A stretch of DNA of 64,000 nt from Diplosphaera chodatii. Lineage: Eukaryota; Chlorophyta; Trebouxiophyceae; Prasiolales; Stichococcaceae. Shown here in pieces: positions 1 to 12,021 of this stretch. The notes beneath the pieces were generated by a model that was not told the origin of the DNA, did no database searches, and was given only the letters and a program-made list of their open reading frames with translations. The translations under genes were made by a program, and so were the position numbers. Position 1 is the first letter of the stretch. The number at the start of each line of letters is the position of its first letter. The DNA lies in the NCBI GenBank assembly GCA_032358165.1, contig JAALGY010000054.1, positions 868,001 through 932,000 on the forward strand. Direction: 5' to 3'.

Positions 1-1071
1 CGATCAGTGATGGGCTGGACTCCGACATGGTGACCAGGCGGGGTGCGTGGAGGCGCTGCTGCTGGCGGCGGAGGCGCACCAAGCGGCGCTGCTCCCCGCT
101 TCAGCGCTGCCGTACGCGCTGTCGGCGCTGCACCACGCGCGGCGGCTGGCGCTGGACCTCATGGCGGCGCGCGCCGTCGTCGCCCTGGCCGGCACCTGGC
201 TGGCGCTAGGTGCCCGTCCTGCTCTCCTCGCCCCCTGAGTGCCGCACCAAAGCTCAGACGCGCAGTGCCGCTCGGTCCGCACCCGTCTCGGCTGCCGCCG
301 GTAGGTGGGCAGCAAAGGATCCGGCCCGGGGATGGGCGGCGACCATGACAAGCAGCCAGTCGGATGCCGTGGCAGCGTGAAACCCTTTGGATTGGGGTGG
401 GACAGCAAGCGGCAGACCGCATCTTTGAGGCAGGGCGGCCTGCCTTCGGCATCTGCTGCTTCGGTTGCCATCCTCCTTGCAGTCGAGCACAGTCGACTCC
501 TGCTGATGTGAATGCTCCAGGGCCACAGCACGCGCAGCGCGCAGCTTCGGAGGTGCGCAGCGTGCTGCCACTGGTGGCGGCGCAGGGCGGGCTGCGGCTG
601 CGGGCCGAGGCGCACGCGCTGCTGGGGCGCGCGCTGCTGGCCCAGGCCGACGGGGACAGCCTGAGGGCCGGCGGCGCTGACTGGTGCATCCTTCGTGATG
701 TGTTTCGCCTGCATTTTGGGCAATGTGCTGCTTGGGCGATGCTGCATGGGGCCTGGCTACCACCGTGACCATCGACTGTGTTGAAGCATGTGACTGGATC
801 AGAGCTGCCGCCAGATGATGGCTGCAAGGCATGTCGCAGTGCCCATCCCTGCTGGTGCAGCATGTGCACATGCCCCTGCAGGCCGCTCGCGCTGCTGGCC
901 GAGGCCGCGTCGTGCCTGGAGGCCCTGGAGGACTTCGGCGCGGCGGAGCAGCACCACCTGGCGGCAGTGGTGGCCGATGCCGCGGGGCTCACGAAGCAGC
1001 GGCACGTCCAGGCGGCGGCCTGGGCGCGGCTCCGGCGTGCGGCAGACGCCGCTGGGGACGCTGTAGCTTGA
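1..1071 (+). CDS. APC5: Anaphase-promoting complex subunit 5 (APC5), C-terminal part
   Basis: This is the 3' end of a gene that begins before the window. Three exons fit in phase: about 38-209, 545-684 and 882-1071, with the stop at 1069-1071. The first carries LPYALSALHHARRLALDLMA followed by a WLALG end. The second reads SEVRSVLPLVAAQGGLRLRA. The third holds LLAEAASCLEALEDFGAAEQ and ends RRAADAAGDAVA. These match the TPR-like repeats at the APC5 C-terminus, where plants and animals have a similar 'ALPYAL…LDLL…LWLSLG' block followed by 'LP…HGGLELRAR'. APC5 is a scaffold of the APC/C ubiquitin ligase, which targets cyclins and securin for degradation in mitosis. The match is from memory of the family; the N-terminal half is not visible here. 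Confidence 0.82.
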
Positions 1072-1463
1072 ACCTGCCGAACTTGGCGCATGAAACGACA
1101 GCTTTGGTACCCACGATGTGCACCTCAGCATGGCTGGCAAGGCTTGTGTGATGGCAGCCAATCATGCTGCCCATTAGACTGTAATTTGTTGTGCGCCTGG
1201 ATGAGCCAGTACAACACGAGGGCGACCACAGCAACAGAAGACGATCCCACCGAAACAGCACAGCGAAGAGATCCAGTTCAGACGTGCACTCACCTCCTAT
1301 GAATATGCCCCAGCACTTGGCTGGCTGCAGCTTCCAGGGAGCGGTCAGCAGCAGCAGACAGTCAGACAAACCCTGCACATGGGCGCCTGCAGGCAGGTGT
1401 GGCACCTTGATCTGAGCCCAATTCACAGACTCGTCAGCCTCGACTGCGACGACGAGCGCAGCC
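1072..1463. other. Intergenic region, APC5 3' flank to lipase 5' flank
   Basis: No coding exon is supported here. A TGTAA motif at 1180-1184, about 110 nt after the APC5 stop, fits a green-algal polyadenylation signal. The remainder presumably holds the promoter of the downstream lipase gene; I see no TATA-like element. Confidence 0.5.
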
Positions 1464-3070
1464 ATGGCGGCTGTGCCGTCGGTCGTGCAGCAGCCACCTG
1501 CTGTGGCCAATGGCTTTGCGCAGCAGAGATCTAAAGCAAAGCACACGCAGCCCAAGGTGGTGCTGCTGCACGGCCTGCTGCGCACCGCCGACTGCATGCG
1601 CAAGCTGGAAAGGTGTGACCTCTCGGGCGATGAAAAGCCTGTGGGGCAGCAGCAGCATTGCTGCGACTGACGCAACCAGGATGCAACTTCTTCAAGTCTG
1701 CATCCGCCGGCACACCAAGTCGCCATGCTCCGACGTGGACGTCGCAATACCCGCAGGCACATACAGCTGCAGACGGGTTGGGAGACGCACGTGGTGGAGT
1801 ACCCTTCGCGCGCCTACACCATCAAGGTCAGCGACAGCCCACGCAGTTCAAACATGCCCTTTACAGCCACGCTCAGCTCGTCTACGGACCTGCCGAGGCT
1901 TTGTAGGCACGCCTACAACATCGTGCGAAACATCGTCAGGGTGAATCAGTCAGCTGGCGAGTACTGGGGTTGCAGGAGTTGGCGGAGCGGGTTGCGGCGG
2001 AGATCAGGGCGCTGGTGGGTCGGGAGGACGAGGTGTGGGCGGTCACGCACAGCATGGGCGGCATCATCCTGCGCCACATCCAGGCGCTGCCAGACCGAGG
2101 TGCACTGGGGTGCAGGGCCTTTTGAAAAATCTGTGGCACCACAGTTTGACACCTGCCGTGGTCCAATGGGGTGCTTCCCGCCTGCGCCGCCCATCACATG
2201 CGTACGTGTTTCAGGAGATGTAGCAACCAGCAATCGGCAAGAAACACATGCGCAGGGGGTGTGCGGTGGCGGGGCTGCTGCATGCTGGCGCCGCCGAATG
2301 GGGGCAGCTGCGCGGCGCGCCGCTTCCGCACCCTGCACTTCCCCATCAGCACTGTCTTTGCCCGCATCTACGGCAAAGCAGGCGAGCAGCTGTGCCCTGT
2401 TGTGACATGGGCTTGCATCACCTGTCTGCTAGCCGTGCCCCTGCCGGCATGCACACGGTCCTCGGGACGTCCATGTGACGTGCGTTGGTGTATGTGCAGG
2501 GATGGACCTGGGGTGAGCGGCATTTGAGTCTTTGCGCGGCATGCTACTGCCGGCAGCATGCACCTGACCATGGCTGCATCCTGCTCGGCTGGAGGGGCTG
2601 CTAATGGGTGCACTCCAACGTAAACAGGTGCGAGCTGGAAGAGGGGAAGCAGTGGCCGCTGCCGCCGACGCCATGCGGCATCATCGCCGGGACACGCTCC
2701 TTCAGCCTCAAGCACCCAGTCAGCGTCATGACAAAGACCTGCCGGTTCTTCTCAGGTGCCGCACTGGCATAACCCCCTCAGTAGTACTTAGCACATACTT
2801 ATTTATATGAGAAGGAGCAGACTTTGCGGGCGATGTGGCTCATGTGTTCGTCCTGCTTTGAGGCTCTGGCCTGCGGGTTGCGCAGGGCCGAGCGATGGGA
2901 CTGTGGCGGTGGACGAGACGCGGCTGAACCACCTCGCGCCCGACATTGAAACGGACTTCGTGACGGTGCCGCTGCAGCACTCGGACATCATGTGGGACGA
3001 TGCAGTTGCGGTGCTGGTGATCAGTTTCCTGCAGACACAGCGCTTTTGCAGAGGCCACAAACGCTCATGA
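1464..3070 (+). CDS. Alpha/beta-hydrolase, lipase/esterase family
   Basis: A multi-exon gene starting at ATG 1464. Exon 1 (1464-1612) contains PKVVLLHGLLRTADCMRKLE, the oxyanion-hole HG region of an alpha/beta hydrolase. A short exon ending near 1826 reads ETHVVEYPSRAYTI. The next (about 1974-2099) holds the nucleophile elbow VWAVTHSMGG, with Ser in the G/T-H-S-x-G motif. Exons near 2260-2400 give MLAPPNGGS and FPISTVFARIYGKAGEQL, near 2630-2750 CGIIAGTRSF, and the last one (about 2880-3070) DGTVAVDETRL and VPLQHSDIMWD, where His is the likely catalytic base. The order HG, HSMGG, MLAPPN, then D/H is that of small lipase-like hydrolases of plants, algae and bacteria. No signal peptide is evident. 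Substrate is unknown; internal exon borders are approximate. Confidence 0.72.
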
Positions 3071-3717
3071 TCGTGCCCGCACCAGCCAGCCAGGGGTACA
3101 AGTGTGCGTAGTTCAGTGTACCTGTGTGGTTTACAGTTTGCGGTAGCCGGCAGATTCAGAACAGGATAGCTGCAAACAGCTTCAGTCCCAGTCAGGCTAG
3201 GAGAGCAGGTGGTCAGCAGCATCTGTAGGATACGCCAGTCTACAGCATTGTCATTGGCTAGTGTCGATATCCAGCGTTAGGGCTCCACGCTTAGGCTGCT
3301 ACATTGCAGTGATGATTGGGAGCGGACGAAAGCATCAGTCAGTTCTTACAAGGGGATGTCTTGGTTCAATTCTCTGTCTGATGCATCAGCAATTGATCTT
3401 CGTGCAGCACAGTTGGGTCTCTCATACAGGTGCCCATGATGGCAGATATCAAAATCGCAGGAAACAAATTGCTGACTACGATGTTGTCAAGCAAGCATGA
3501 AGGACCCTCGATTTATGCAGGAGCACACAGACTCCCACATTGCGCTTGTTCCATCATCTAACTATCAGCCGCTTGGATTCTTGGTCTTGGGGGTTGGCGC
3601 TGGCTTGCTGCTGCTGCAGCCACCAATGTCCGTTCATGTGCGCTGTGGATATCTGCTGGGCAGCATAGGCCCAGCACAGGTCGTGGTTTGCACTGCATGC
3701 CTGTCTCCTCCTCTCTA
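3071..3717. other. Convergent intergenic region
   Basis: This lies between the 3' ends of the plus-strand lipase and the minus-strand membrane-protein gene. It is lower in GC than its flanks. I find no exon, repeat or RNA gene in it. Confidence 0.5.
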
Positions 3718-5570
3718 TCACTCTGTCGCCGGCTGACCTGCGGCGTCAGGAGCCACGACAGGCACCCCGGCCGTCCCGCGATCTGCTCCGATTGCACCCA
3801 GTGGGCCCTCGGCTGCAGGCTGTGCTGCCGGCATGCTGCCGTTCATGCTGGGCTGGCTTGTGCTGTCGCCGCTCCTCACTGCCGCGATGCCGCCGCTCCT
3901 CAGCGTCGCCACGCCGTCACGCGCGGCGGCCTGCGCGCCTGCTGCCAAGGCAGCGCTGCCGTCTCCAACGACCGCTGTCGGTGGTGGCAGCGCCAGATTG
4001 CTGCTGATGTACACACCGTCCAAGCCCTGTAGGGGGGCGAGACATCATGCCGAGTAGTGGCTTGGACATCGGTCACAGCATGGTTGGTGACGCACAGGTG
4101 TTCAGGCAGGGAATGCGGAGGTGATCAGCAAGGGAGTGCAGCAGGCAGCGGATGCAGGATGTCCATTCCAGGCCAGCAAGCAACACCTGATGCTTGATGA
4201 TGCCAACATGTGGGGCCCTGGGGCTCTGGCCCTGCTCGCTGTGTGGCGTCGGTATCCCGCTGTCCGTAGTCCCCTGTAAAATACGTCATCACTCATGCCA
4301 CGTGTCAAACAAGCAGCAGATCCTGTGTCTGGTCTCCCATGACACAACATCAGCACATTGCAGGGTTGGCGCGGACATAGCTGGCACATCAGTAGCCCGG
4401 CGGTTCTGCAACCTTTGCACATGGCGCCGCAGTAGCTGAAGTCATGAGGCCTCCTGACAGGTGCTCTGCGCCGTGCGCCCTGTTGGCGCAGTGAATTGCA
4501 TGCACTGCAGACGGGGCACAGCTCGTGCACCGCTTCACTGGTGCAACAGCTTTGCGCGCGCCTGGCTGCCGTCGATGCCCTGCTCCCAGGACACACGTTT
4601 CGGGGAGATGATGCCGGCGGGGTTGTGCAGCGCGCTCGGCAGGTGCGCCCCGTCGCTGTGTGGTGGCACATGGTGCTGCTCCTGGTGCTCCTGCGTCCTC
4701 CGCCCGGGCAGCAGGCTGCGCTGCAGGTGCTTGACCTCGAAGCCGCACAGCCACAGCACCACGCACCCCAGCACGAGGTACCGCCACCCTGCGACCGCCA
4801 GACACCAGAGCACAGCGTCGGCCAGGTGCATCTGTGGTTCGTACAAGTGGTTGGCCAGCCGGCGGCGGCAGGCTGGCGTACACAAGGCACTCCAGCAGCA
4901 GCCAAGCGTATGTGGGAGTGGAAGGTGACAGCAAAAGGATGTGCACTGAGGCGCACCAAACAGGCCGGTCACAATCGTGAGCATGCTGGCGGCGATCACG
5001 ATGACCATCTGCTGCATCCCCAGCGCCACGTGCTCTCCGCACGCCGCGAGGCGGTCGCCAGCACGTGCAATTGCCAGCCCTGCAGCGTCTCACAAGCTCA
5101 GTGAGACTCAGCAGACTGCGAGTACACTAGCGCCCGTCGCGGCTGTCGTCCCCGCTGGCATGACGGCCCGCTGCAGGGTGTGTGAGCGCGACGTCCGGCA
5201 GCGCTGACCGACCTGCCGAGGTGATCTGGTGGGCGCCGTCGTGCAGCATCGCGATGCGTGCGCCGAGCTCCCTGGCGTACAGGGACACCTCCTCCTCCAG
5301 GGCGTCCGACAGATGCTGTATGGCGTCCGCATGCTGGAACACCGCGTCGCCGAGATTGTGCGACGCATCGGTGGCACCGCGCACTGCCTGCGTTTCGCAC
5401 CACCGAGCCGTGTCGCCATTGCTTGTATATACATGATCTGCATAGCTGATTCAGATATCTGCCGCTGTGCTCGAACATGTCGTCGCGGAGCCTCAGGGGC
5501 TGAAGCAGCACTGCACCCGCGCCGGCCAGCACCTGCCCAAGCATCAGCTCGAACTGCACCACCTGCCATG
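3718..5570 (-). CDS. Coiled-coil, multi-pass membrane protein (GEX1/KAR5-like?)
   Basis: Several minus-strand exons look coding. About 5570-5460 reads VVQFELMLGQVLAGAGAVLL. About 5400-5217 contains NLGDAVFQHADAIQHLSDAL then EEEVSLYARELGARIAMLHD, an amphipathic, coiled-coil-like stretch. About 5090-4971 reads GEHVALGMQQMVIVIAASML and then TIVTGLFG, a transmembrane helix. About 4876 downward holds ANHLYEPQMHLADAVLWCLA followed by GWRYLVLGCVVLWLCGFEVK, one or two more helices. A last exon ends in PVVAPDAAGQPATE with the stop at 3718-3720. A helical ectodomain followed by closely spaced C-terminal membrane helices resembles the GEX1/KAR5/Brambleberry nuclear-fusion proteins. I could not find their N-terminal cysteine-rich domain, so that identity is only a hypothesis. 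The 5' end is not located. Confidence 0.5.
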
Positions 5571-6340
5571 TCTCAATAGCCAGGAAGAGCACAGGATACT
5601 GGTGTCGTGGGCTTGGCGTCACAGCAGACGGGCGGTGCTTCCGATCGACCGGGCATCGCACTCACACGGGCCAGGCGGTGGAAGATACCAGCAGCTAGAA
5701 ATTTGAATCATGGAGCGAGCGAGCGGGTCGAGCGACGCACGCTGGTGAAGCCCATCGAGTCGCGCGACATGGGCGCGAGCGCGGCTCTGGGGCCGCAGTG
5801 GCTTCAGGCGAAGGTACAGACGCGGCCTGGGCAGCAGCCGGCCCGAAGGTGCAGACCCGCGCCAGGCGAAGGGGGCCACCTGCTTCGTATCGAGTCACGT
5901 GTAGGTCATTGAGAGTTGGTTGCAAACAGCAAACGTTTCCCACCGAGGCACACAACATGCCGCCTGGTGCGCTGATGGGCCACGACGGCGTTTCTACGCC
6001 GTGTGGCGACCATCGAGCTGACATAACCGTGATGTTATGATGCCCTTCCTACTGCCCTTGTCTCCATCCAGCTCCCAGGCTGGCCACTGTGATCTGGCCT
6101 GCATACTGCACTGCTGCGTCACCCTACAACATCCATTGGTACCAGGTGTGTGCAAGTTGACTTAACTGGCAAGCAATGCTGCAGGGGTGTTGACACGGCC
6201 ACTTGCCGGCCCCGCGCATGCATGCGCAGCGCGGTGCACAGAAGTTGTTGAGCAGACTGGTCAGCTGTCCGAATCTGCTATCCCATACAAATGGTCATAG
6301 CGTTACGCAACTGCCCAACGACTTCAGCAGCGTCAGGGGC
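5571..6340. other. Unresolved stretch between two opposing genes
   Basis: It contains coding-looking fragments on both strands, but none with an unambiguous start and exon chain. On the plus strand 5769-5813 reads MGASAALGPQWLQAK and is followed by gtacag, a possible donor. It might be exon 1 of the gene at 6340-7763, or the region may hold missing 5' exons of the minus-strand membrane protein. From 5900 to 6300 I see nothing. Confidence 0.3.
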
Positions 6341-7763
6341 TCCCTGTCCCTGATCCGTCGCTCAGCTGCTGCTGCTTCAGAACCGGCAGGTGCGTCGGAC
6401 CAATGTGTCAACTCACTAGCAAGCATCGCAGCGTGCTGGCTCTCATGGGTGCTCTTGGCATGACGTCCACGCTGTCTCATAATACTCACTGCACGGTTGC
6501 CAGGCAGTCAGGCAGCAGGCAACACCAGCAGCGTGGCTGCAGCCGCCACGGCCGCTGTAGATCAGGACAACACCCAGGCGCCAGCGCAGGAGACGTACGG
6601 CTTTTGGCAAGCCGCAGAGGTGCTGTTCTCGAAGCGAGAGGCCCCGAACTTGGTTGGCAGGTGAGAGCGGTGCTCACAGACACTGACAGACGCTCTCGGC
6701 CTGGGTGCAAACCATACAGTTCGAGGCGTTTACGGGTATTGTTACACTGAGCAACCGAGGGCTCACTGCTGCGCAGGTGGGATTGGCATGCGTGGCAGCT
6801 GTTCGTAGCATTGCTGCCACCCCTAGGTACATGTTGCCTGATGCGCAAGGCAATGGGCTGCTTTGCATCTGCTTACTGGGCACCTTGCACTGCTGCATAT
6901 CCAAGTGAATCGCACAAGACTGCTGCAGCTCCTGATGGCGTGCCTCGGCGCCTGCAGCTATCTTCGGCATCGCCAAGTATGGACAGTGGGAGATGGAGCG
7001 GGGAGAGGAGCAGCACCAGAAGAAGGTATCTGTGGCAAGAGTTGTCGGCATGCATCCGTAATCCGTGTGGTCTGGCACAACGCAGCATCACGCGGAGCCC
7101 CCAGGCTGCTGAGCGGTGTTATAGCCGAGAAGCATGATACGATGGACGCACGGTCCGCTGTGCACAGGAGGCGGAGGAGGCCGCAGCAGCTGCAGCCCGC
7201 CTGACATCTGCACCGCAGCCGGCAGCAGGGCCGCCAGCCGAGGTGAGCAGCATTTGGGATGTTGTGTGCACCTCAACGCGGTAGGCTGTGCATGCTGCGT
7301 CCGCAGGTACATGCGGCGTGCACGTTTGGGAATACACCACAGGCTGCTGACCAAGGCGCTGGTGGTGCATCAGCAGCTGGTGAAGCGGTTGGATGCGGTT
7401 GAAGCGACACTACGAGCACTGCAGGCCCACATCGAGGCGGAGCCGACAGCCGGTGGGGACTGGCACCACAAACCTTCCTGTTGGGAGCAGCACGTGGAAC
7501 ACTGGAATGCATCAGCCACGCCAGAAGCTTACTAGTGGCACCCTCCTGCAACCGTACGCAACAGTGTGTATCTGCTGCTTGCAGGTCCCAAAGCAGCAGG
7601 GAGAGCCAAGTTGGTGGCGCAGGGCGCAGGCGACAGCACATCAGGCAGCAGTGCGGGTGGACTGCATGCAGCCGATGCAACCGCACAGGTGCATGTGCAG
7701 CAGCAAAGCCAGCAGCACAGACAGGCGCCACCACAGGCGGGCAGTGAGAGTAGACCACAGTGA
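6340..7763 (+). CDS. Uncharacterised protein, partial exon model
   Basis: Not recognised. Plus-strand exons with good coding character are: the piece ending in SLIRRSAAAASEPA near 6390; 6519-6660, reading QETYGFWQAAEVLFSKREAP followed by NLVG; about 6957-7025, reading FGIAKYGQWEMERGEEQHQK; about 7300-7470, reading RLLTKALVVHQQLVKRLDAV, a helical stretch; and a last exon rich in Gln, Ala and Gly ending QAPPQAGSESRPQ with the stop at 7761-7763. The phase of the 6660/6957 junction does not close in my model, so an exon may be missing. The start codon is not identified. The gene is convergent with the esterase at 8341. Confidence 0.4.
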
Positions 7764-8340
7764 ACTGAGGCGTCTCAGTAGCGGTGGTCGTCTGCGGTAG
7801 GTCCGACAGTGGTTTCAGCAACTTCCGTACTTCCAGTACCATGACTTGTGGCAGTTCAGTTGTTCACCAGACATATTGCGGCGACAGCCGTCATGTTGAT
7901 GTGTGCCATTATGTGTGCTCATCTAGCCTTGGCATCGCTGGTTTCTGCCAACAGTTACAGCATCCCCCACCAACACTTGTCGCTGCGATCGACACTATGT
8001 GACGCCACGCATGACCACTCTGCTCACAAACCTGCCGGCTGCCATCTCCGCTGCGGTGCCCAACCCACTAGTCGTCTTCTTCGCCTTGTGTTTGACGGGC
8101 CGACTGTGGCGGGTGCTGCCTGTGCTCAAGTCATTGCACAGTTTAGGAGCAGTAGAAGGGAAGCCACACCACAGGAAACAGAACATCATTCCTGGAGCAA
8201 GGGCCGTGTGCAGTGGACGGCAATGCACAGCATGCATGTGTCGGATGCACACCAACATGGTTTTGCAAACTCCCTTCGTGCTGCCATGTAGCTGACGGAT
8301 AAAGCACCAGCGTCCAAACAGATGCCAGGCACGGCGAACT
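7764..8340. other. Convergent intergenic region
   Basis: This lies between the 3' ends of the plus-strand unknown gene and the minus-strand PC-esterase gene. No exon, repeat or RNA is supported. Confidence 0.45.
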
Positions 8341-11300
8341 CTATAGTCCCAGCAAAGCCCAGACCAGCAAGGGCACACCTGATGCACCCTCCAGGTCGGG
8401 CTTCATGGCGACATTGAAGTACAGCTGCCATAGCATCGCATTCATGTCGTCGTAGCACTGCCCATCCTCGCTGCTGAAGAAGTCGCCTACCGGCACCTGC
8501 ACATCACCATACTGCACACCATTGGAAACCAAGCGCGGCCTGGCAGGCTGAGGTGTAGTTGTGGCCATCCTAGTGGTGTGCGGTGTGTACAAGCCCTTTG
8601 GCAACTGGGTAAAGAGAGATGCATACCACCACCTGCATACGTCTGGAGCACAGCAGAGCCTGTCGGCACGTTGTGAGGCAGACGCACTCACGTTCAGGTG
8701 CGGCTCCCTGAAGTAGTTGACATCCGCCTGCTGCTCGCCATACGGCGAGCGGAGGTGGCACGCATAGTGCTTGTTGCCTTCCTCACAAGCTGCCTGCACG
8801 TCAGCAGCCAGGTTTGACGTTTGTGCAGGTAGACACAAGGCATGCCCGACACAGGAGTGGTGTTGGTGCTGTCATCGTTGAGTGCATACGGCTGCTGTGC
8901 AATGGAACTTCGACTGGTTGTGGACTCTCTGACCGGGAGGTTGGGCGCAAAAGCAAGGGCGTTAAAATCGATGTAGTAGGCGCCGCTGGTCTGGTTGGCC
9001 GCCCACTCGCGCATCATCCTGTTCCTGTTCCTGTACGCCTGCATCGGCAGAACGTTGCTTTGCTTTATGTCAGTTGTGATGTGATGCGCTGACAACCTCT
9101 TCATCTACCCACAAGTGCTCAGCACCTGTGATCATTTGCTCCTTGCCATGGTGCTGCATGCAAGCTGGTATGAAGGTTCATCGGCCGGCACCTTGGGGTA
9201 TCCCTTTGCAGTGTGGGTGGGGTTGATGCGGGCGGTGGGGATGCCCAGCAAGAAGATTCGCCGCACAAAGCCCTGCGCCTTGAATGCCTCAAGCGCGTCC
9301 AGCCACTCCTGCGGCGTCCGGGATGCGTGCGTCCAGAACTGCACGCACACACACCATGGTGTTGACAGCGTAGTTTGCAGCTTCAGTCACTCTGAAGCGC
9401 CTGCATCAACATGACACGCTGCACAACATAGGTTGAACTGCAGCTGCTAGTACTTCGAAATCATCTGTATTCATCTACCGTGCTGGCAATGCAGGTAGTA
9501 CTACTTTGCAAAAGGGCACACCTATGCAGTACCCTTTGTCACACGACTTTGTGGCTGAGTCACCGGACAATATTGAAGGTGAAACAAGGGTGTCGCAGCC
9601 GCACCATGACGGAGATGATGACATCCACCCGGCTGTCAGTGTTGTATCCGCCCCTTGTGTACCGCGCCAGGTTGCGCACCTGTCGGGTCGACACAGTTCA
9701 GCTTCAGGCGCTGGACATGCGAAGACACAGTATTGACATGCGACCAGAGGCAGCAATGCCATACCTGCCTTGGGGTTGCATGTTCTTGCTCACCTGCTGC
9801 TTGAAGTTTGCTCCAAACATGTAGTGCACCTGCAAGATGGTAGCGGGCATTTTGAAAAGTCAGCTGCAGATGCGATACACTGTTAATTGCACACTGGCGC
9901 TCGGAGCAGCCACTCTTTGTCAGCCGTCCGGGCAGTCTACCTGTAGTGGCGCCTTGGCGCATGCAGCCCACCGCACCGCGTCGCTGGCATTGAGTGCATC
10001 TATAAAGAATCTGCCCAGAGCACAAACCACGTGTGCATAATCACAGACATTTGGTGTGCATCTGCCAGGATGCTTCGTTGTTGGCAGGCGGTGCACGGCA
10101 TTTCCTGGGGAACATACAATCATGCAACATCGGCACAGCCAGTGGCTGCTTCCTGGGTCCAAGCCATACCTGCCAACCTGCCCAGCCTGCTTGGCCTTGT
10201 CTGACGCCAGCTTGCGCGTGTACGCTGGCGCTGCCTGGAACTCATCTGCTGCGTCGCACACTGCATATGTGGCGTGCGTGTGGATCTTGTAGTCCACCAC
10301 CTGCTCCTGGTGGACATCAACATTTTGTAGTCGTACAGCAGATGACCACAAGTGGCGGCTCTGAGAGACGAGCTCAATGCTGACACACACATCCATACGG
10401 GACCTCGCACACCGGCGCACCTGGCCCCGCAGCAGGTGCACCAGCCGCACGAACAGCTGCCGCATGAAGGAGTCGCCGACGACCAGGATGTCGGTGGCGG
10501 AGCCCTGGAAGTGCTCCAGCACCTCGCCGCGCGTGTACTGGAAGTAGTTGCACCCGCTGTCCGGCTCGAAGACCTGGCGAGAGTTGACCACGGTCAGTAT
10601 GGAGACACCAGGGCCGCAGCACAAGCACTCTGGTGCTGGCGAGCACGTGAGGGCCAGACAGCAAACTGCTGATGACCAGCGATTGTGGTGCATGAGCTGC
10701 ATCAGGACCCCCACAGGATCTTGGTGCAGACGCCATCAGGATCACCTTGTGGCCCTTCTGACTCGGATCCGTCCGCCACTGCCCCGGCCCAGGATCTGCT
10801 GTGCAGCAGCTGTCATCGCAGCGCGGCCTGGGCCGAGTGATCTGCTCGGCAAATGGTGTGCTGCATGCCTGCAGCGCAAGGTCGTCCAGGTGTCTCGTGT
10901 GGCGATGCGCTTCTATTGTTGAACGGTTCGACAACTTGTCTCCGTCATGCTTTCGTGACCATATGCAAACAGCATGGCACACCATCTCGGTCAGCGAATA
11001 CCTGCCATTCTTGCTAGACTTGTGGTAAATGCATGCTTTGGAGACTCACCTGTCTGTCCTCCACCGAGAAGGTACCTGCGGCCCAGAACGGGCACGCCAG
11101 CCTCTTCTTGAGGTCAAACTTGCACTTGTGTCCTGCCATGCATGCGGGTACGTGCGGCTTGCGGTCAGGATCTGACGGCTTGTACCTGCAAATGCCAGGC
11201 AGCAGACCCAGCTTCTGTTGATGTGGAGACGGCTCCTGATGTGCTGATGATCACGCATGTGCCAACACCTGTTTGCCATCGCACGCACAGCTGAGCCCTG

Positions 11301-11512
11301 CCGACGCTCCTGCTGTCACCGAGGCGGGCTCACCAGCACTTCGTGGGACGATATACTGTGCATCTGTGCTGTGTGCTCATGGTACTCTGCACATCTCCTG
11401 CATCTTCTTCGTCTTGCTGCTGTGCTGAGGAGAAAGGCTGCTCCATGAGCAGCAGCGCAAACACGGCCGTCAGCATAGCTGCATGTCTGGCATGCCGCAC
11501 CACCTGCTGCAT
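8341..11512 (-). CDS. Secreted PC-esterase / TBL-like SGNH O-acyltransferase family protein
   Basis: A gene of about ten exons on the minus strand. The start ATG at 11512-11510 opens an N-terminal signal/anchor: MQQVVRHARHAAMLTAVFAL and LLMEQPFSS. Later exons carry cysteine-bearing segments (PACMAGHKCKFDLKKRLACP; CDDSCCTADPGPGQW), then about 10580-10422 FEPDSGCNYFQYTRGEVLEH and DILVVGDSFMRQLFVRLVHL, which contains the GDS nucleophile motif. Downstream exons read QEQVVDYKIHTHATYAVCDA, VCALGRFFIDALNASDAVRW, RVDVIISV and FWTHASRTPQEWLDALEAFK. The end is QCYDDMNAMLWQLYFNVAMK and a hydrophobic C-terminus, stop 8343-8341. The Cys-rich N-terminal part plus GDSF is typical of the PC-esterase superfamily (PMR5/TBL of plants, NXPE/CASD1 of animals), which acetylate or deacetylate wall polysaccharides and glycans in the secretory path. 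The acceptor here is unknown. Confidence 0.72.
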
Positions 11513-12021
11513 GGGGGGCCATGCACGCCCTGCTGTACACTAGGTAGGTATGGCTGCTCAGCGCTGTGCAATGGTTCTTGACTGCTGGCCCGGTGGTCCT
11601 TTTTGATGTGCAGGATGGTGGTCATGCAACGTTCAGCTCACAAGTTCCCACTGCTTGCTGCGCCGCAACTGTTCTGGGTACACAACTTGCAGCATGCAGT
11701 TTCAATGTACTGTGAACATTCAATACTGCTGATGAACTTCCGCGCCAGCACGCCTTTTCGAAGCCATGCGCTCCAAACGGGGCACAGACAAATCTGGACA
11801 TGTTGCAGACTGTGCTGAAGGTGCACAGCCCGCATGCCAGTAGTAACCTTCGCAAGCTCATACTGTACGAGAGCCTCGCAGTTTCTGGGCGCTCTGCTGG
11901 CGATCGCTTGCTACAGTTGGCATTGCACATCTTCAAGCACCGTGAGAAGAAAATTGCGCACGGTGTGGTTGCTGCTCAGGATCTACCCCTGGTATGAACC
12001 GCTGACTACAGGAGGTTGGTG
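11513..12021. other. Divergent intergenic region, esterase / bZIP
   Basis: Between the divergent start codons of the esterase (11512, minus) and the bZIP factor (12022, plus). It probably contains both promoters. I see no TATA box or coding exon. Confidence 0.5.

Noticed and set aside
159..1091. Long minus-strand open frame opposite APC5
   Set aside because: It is Arg/Ser/Ala-rich, as expected from the complement of GC-rich coding exons. The plus strand carries the conserved APC5 motifs across the same exons.
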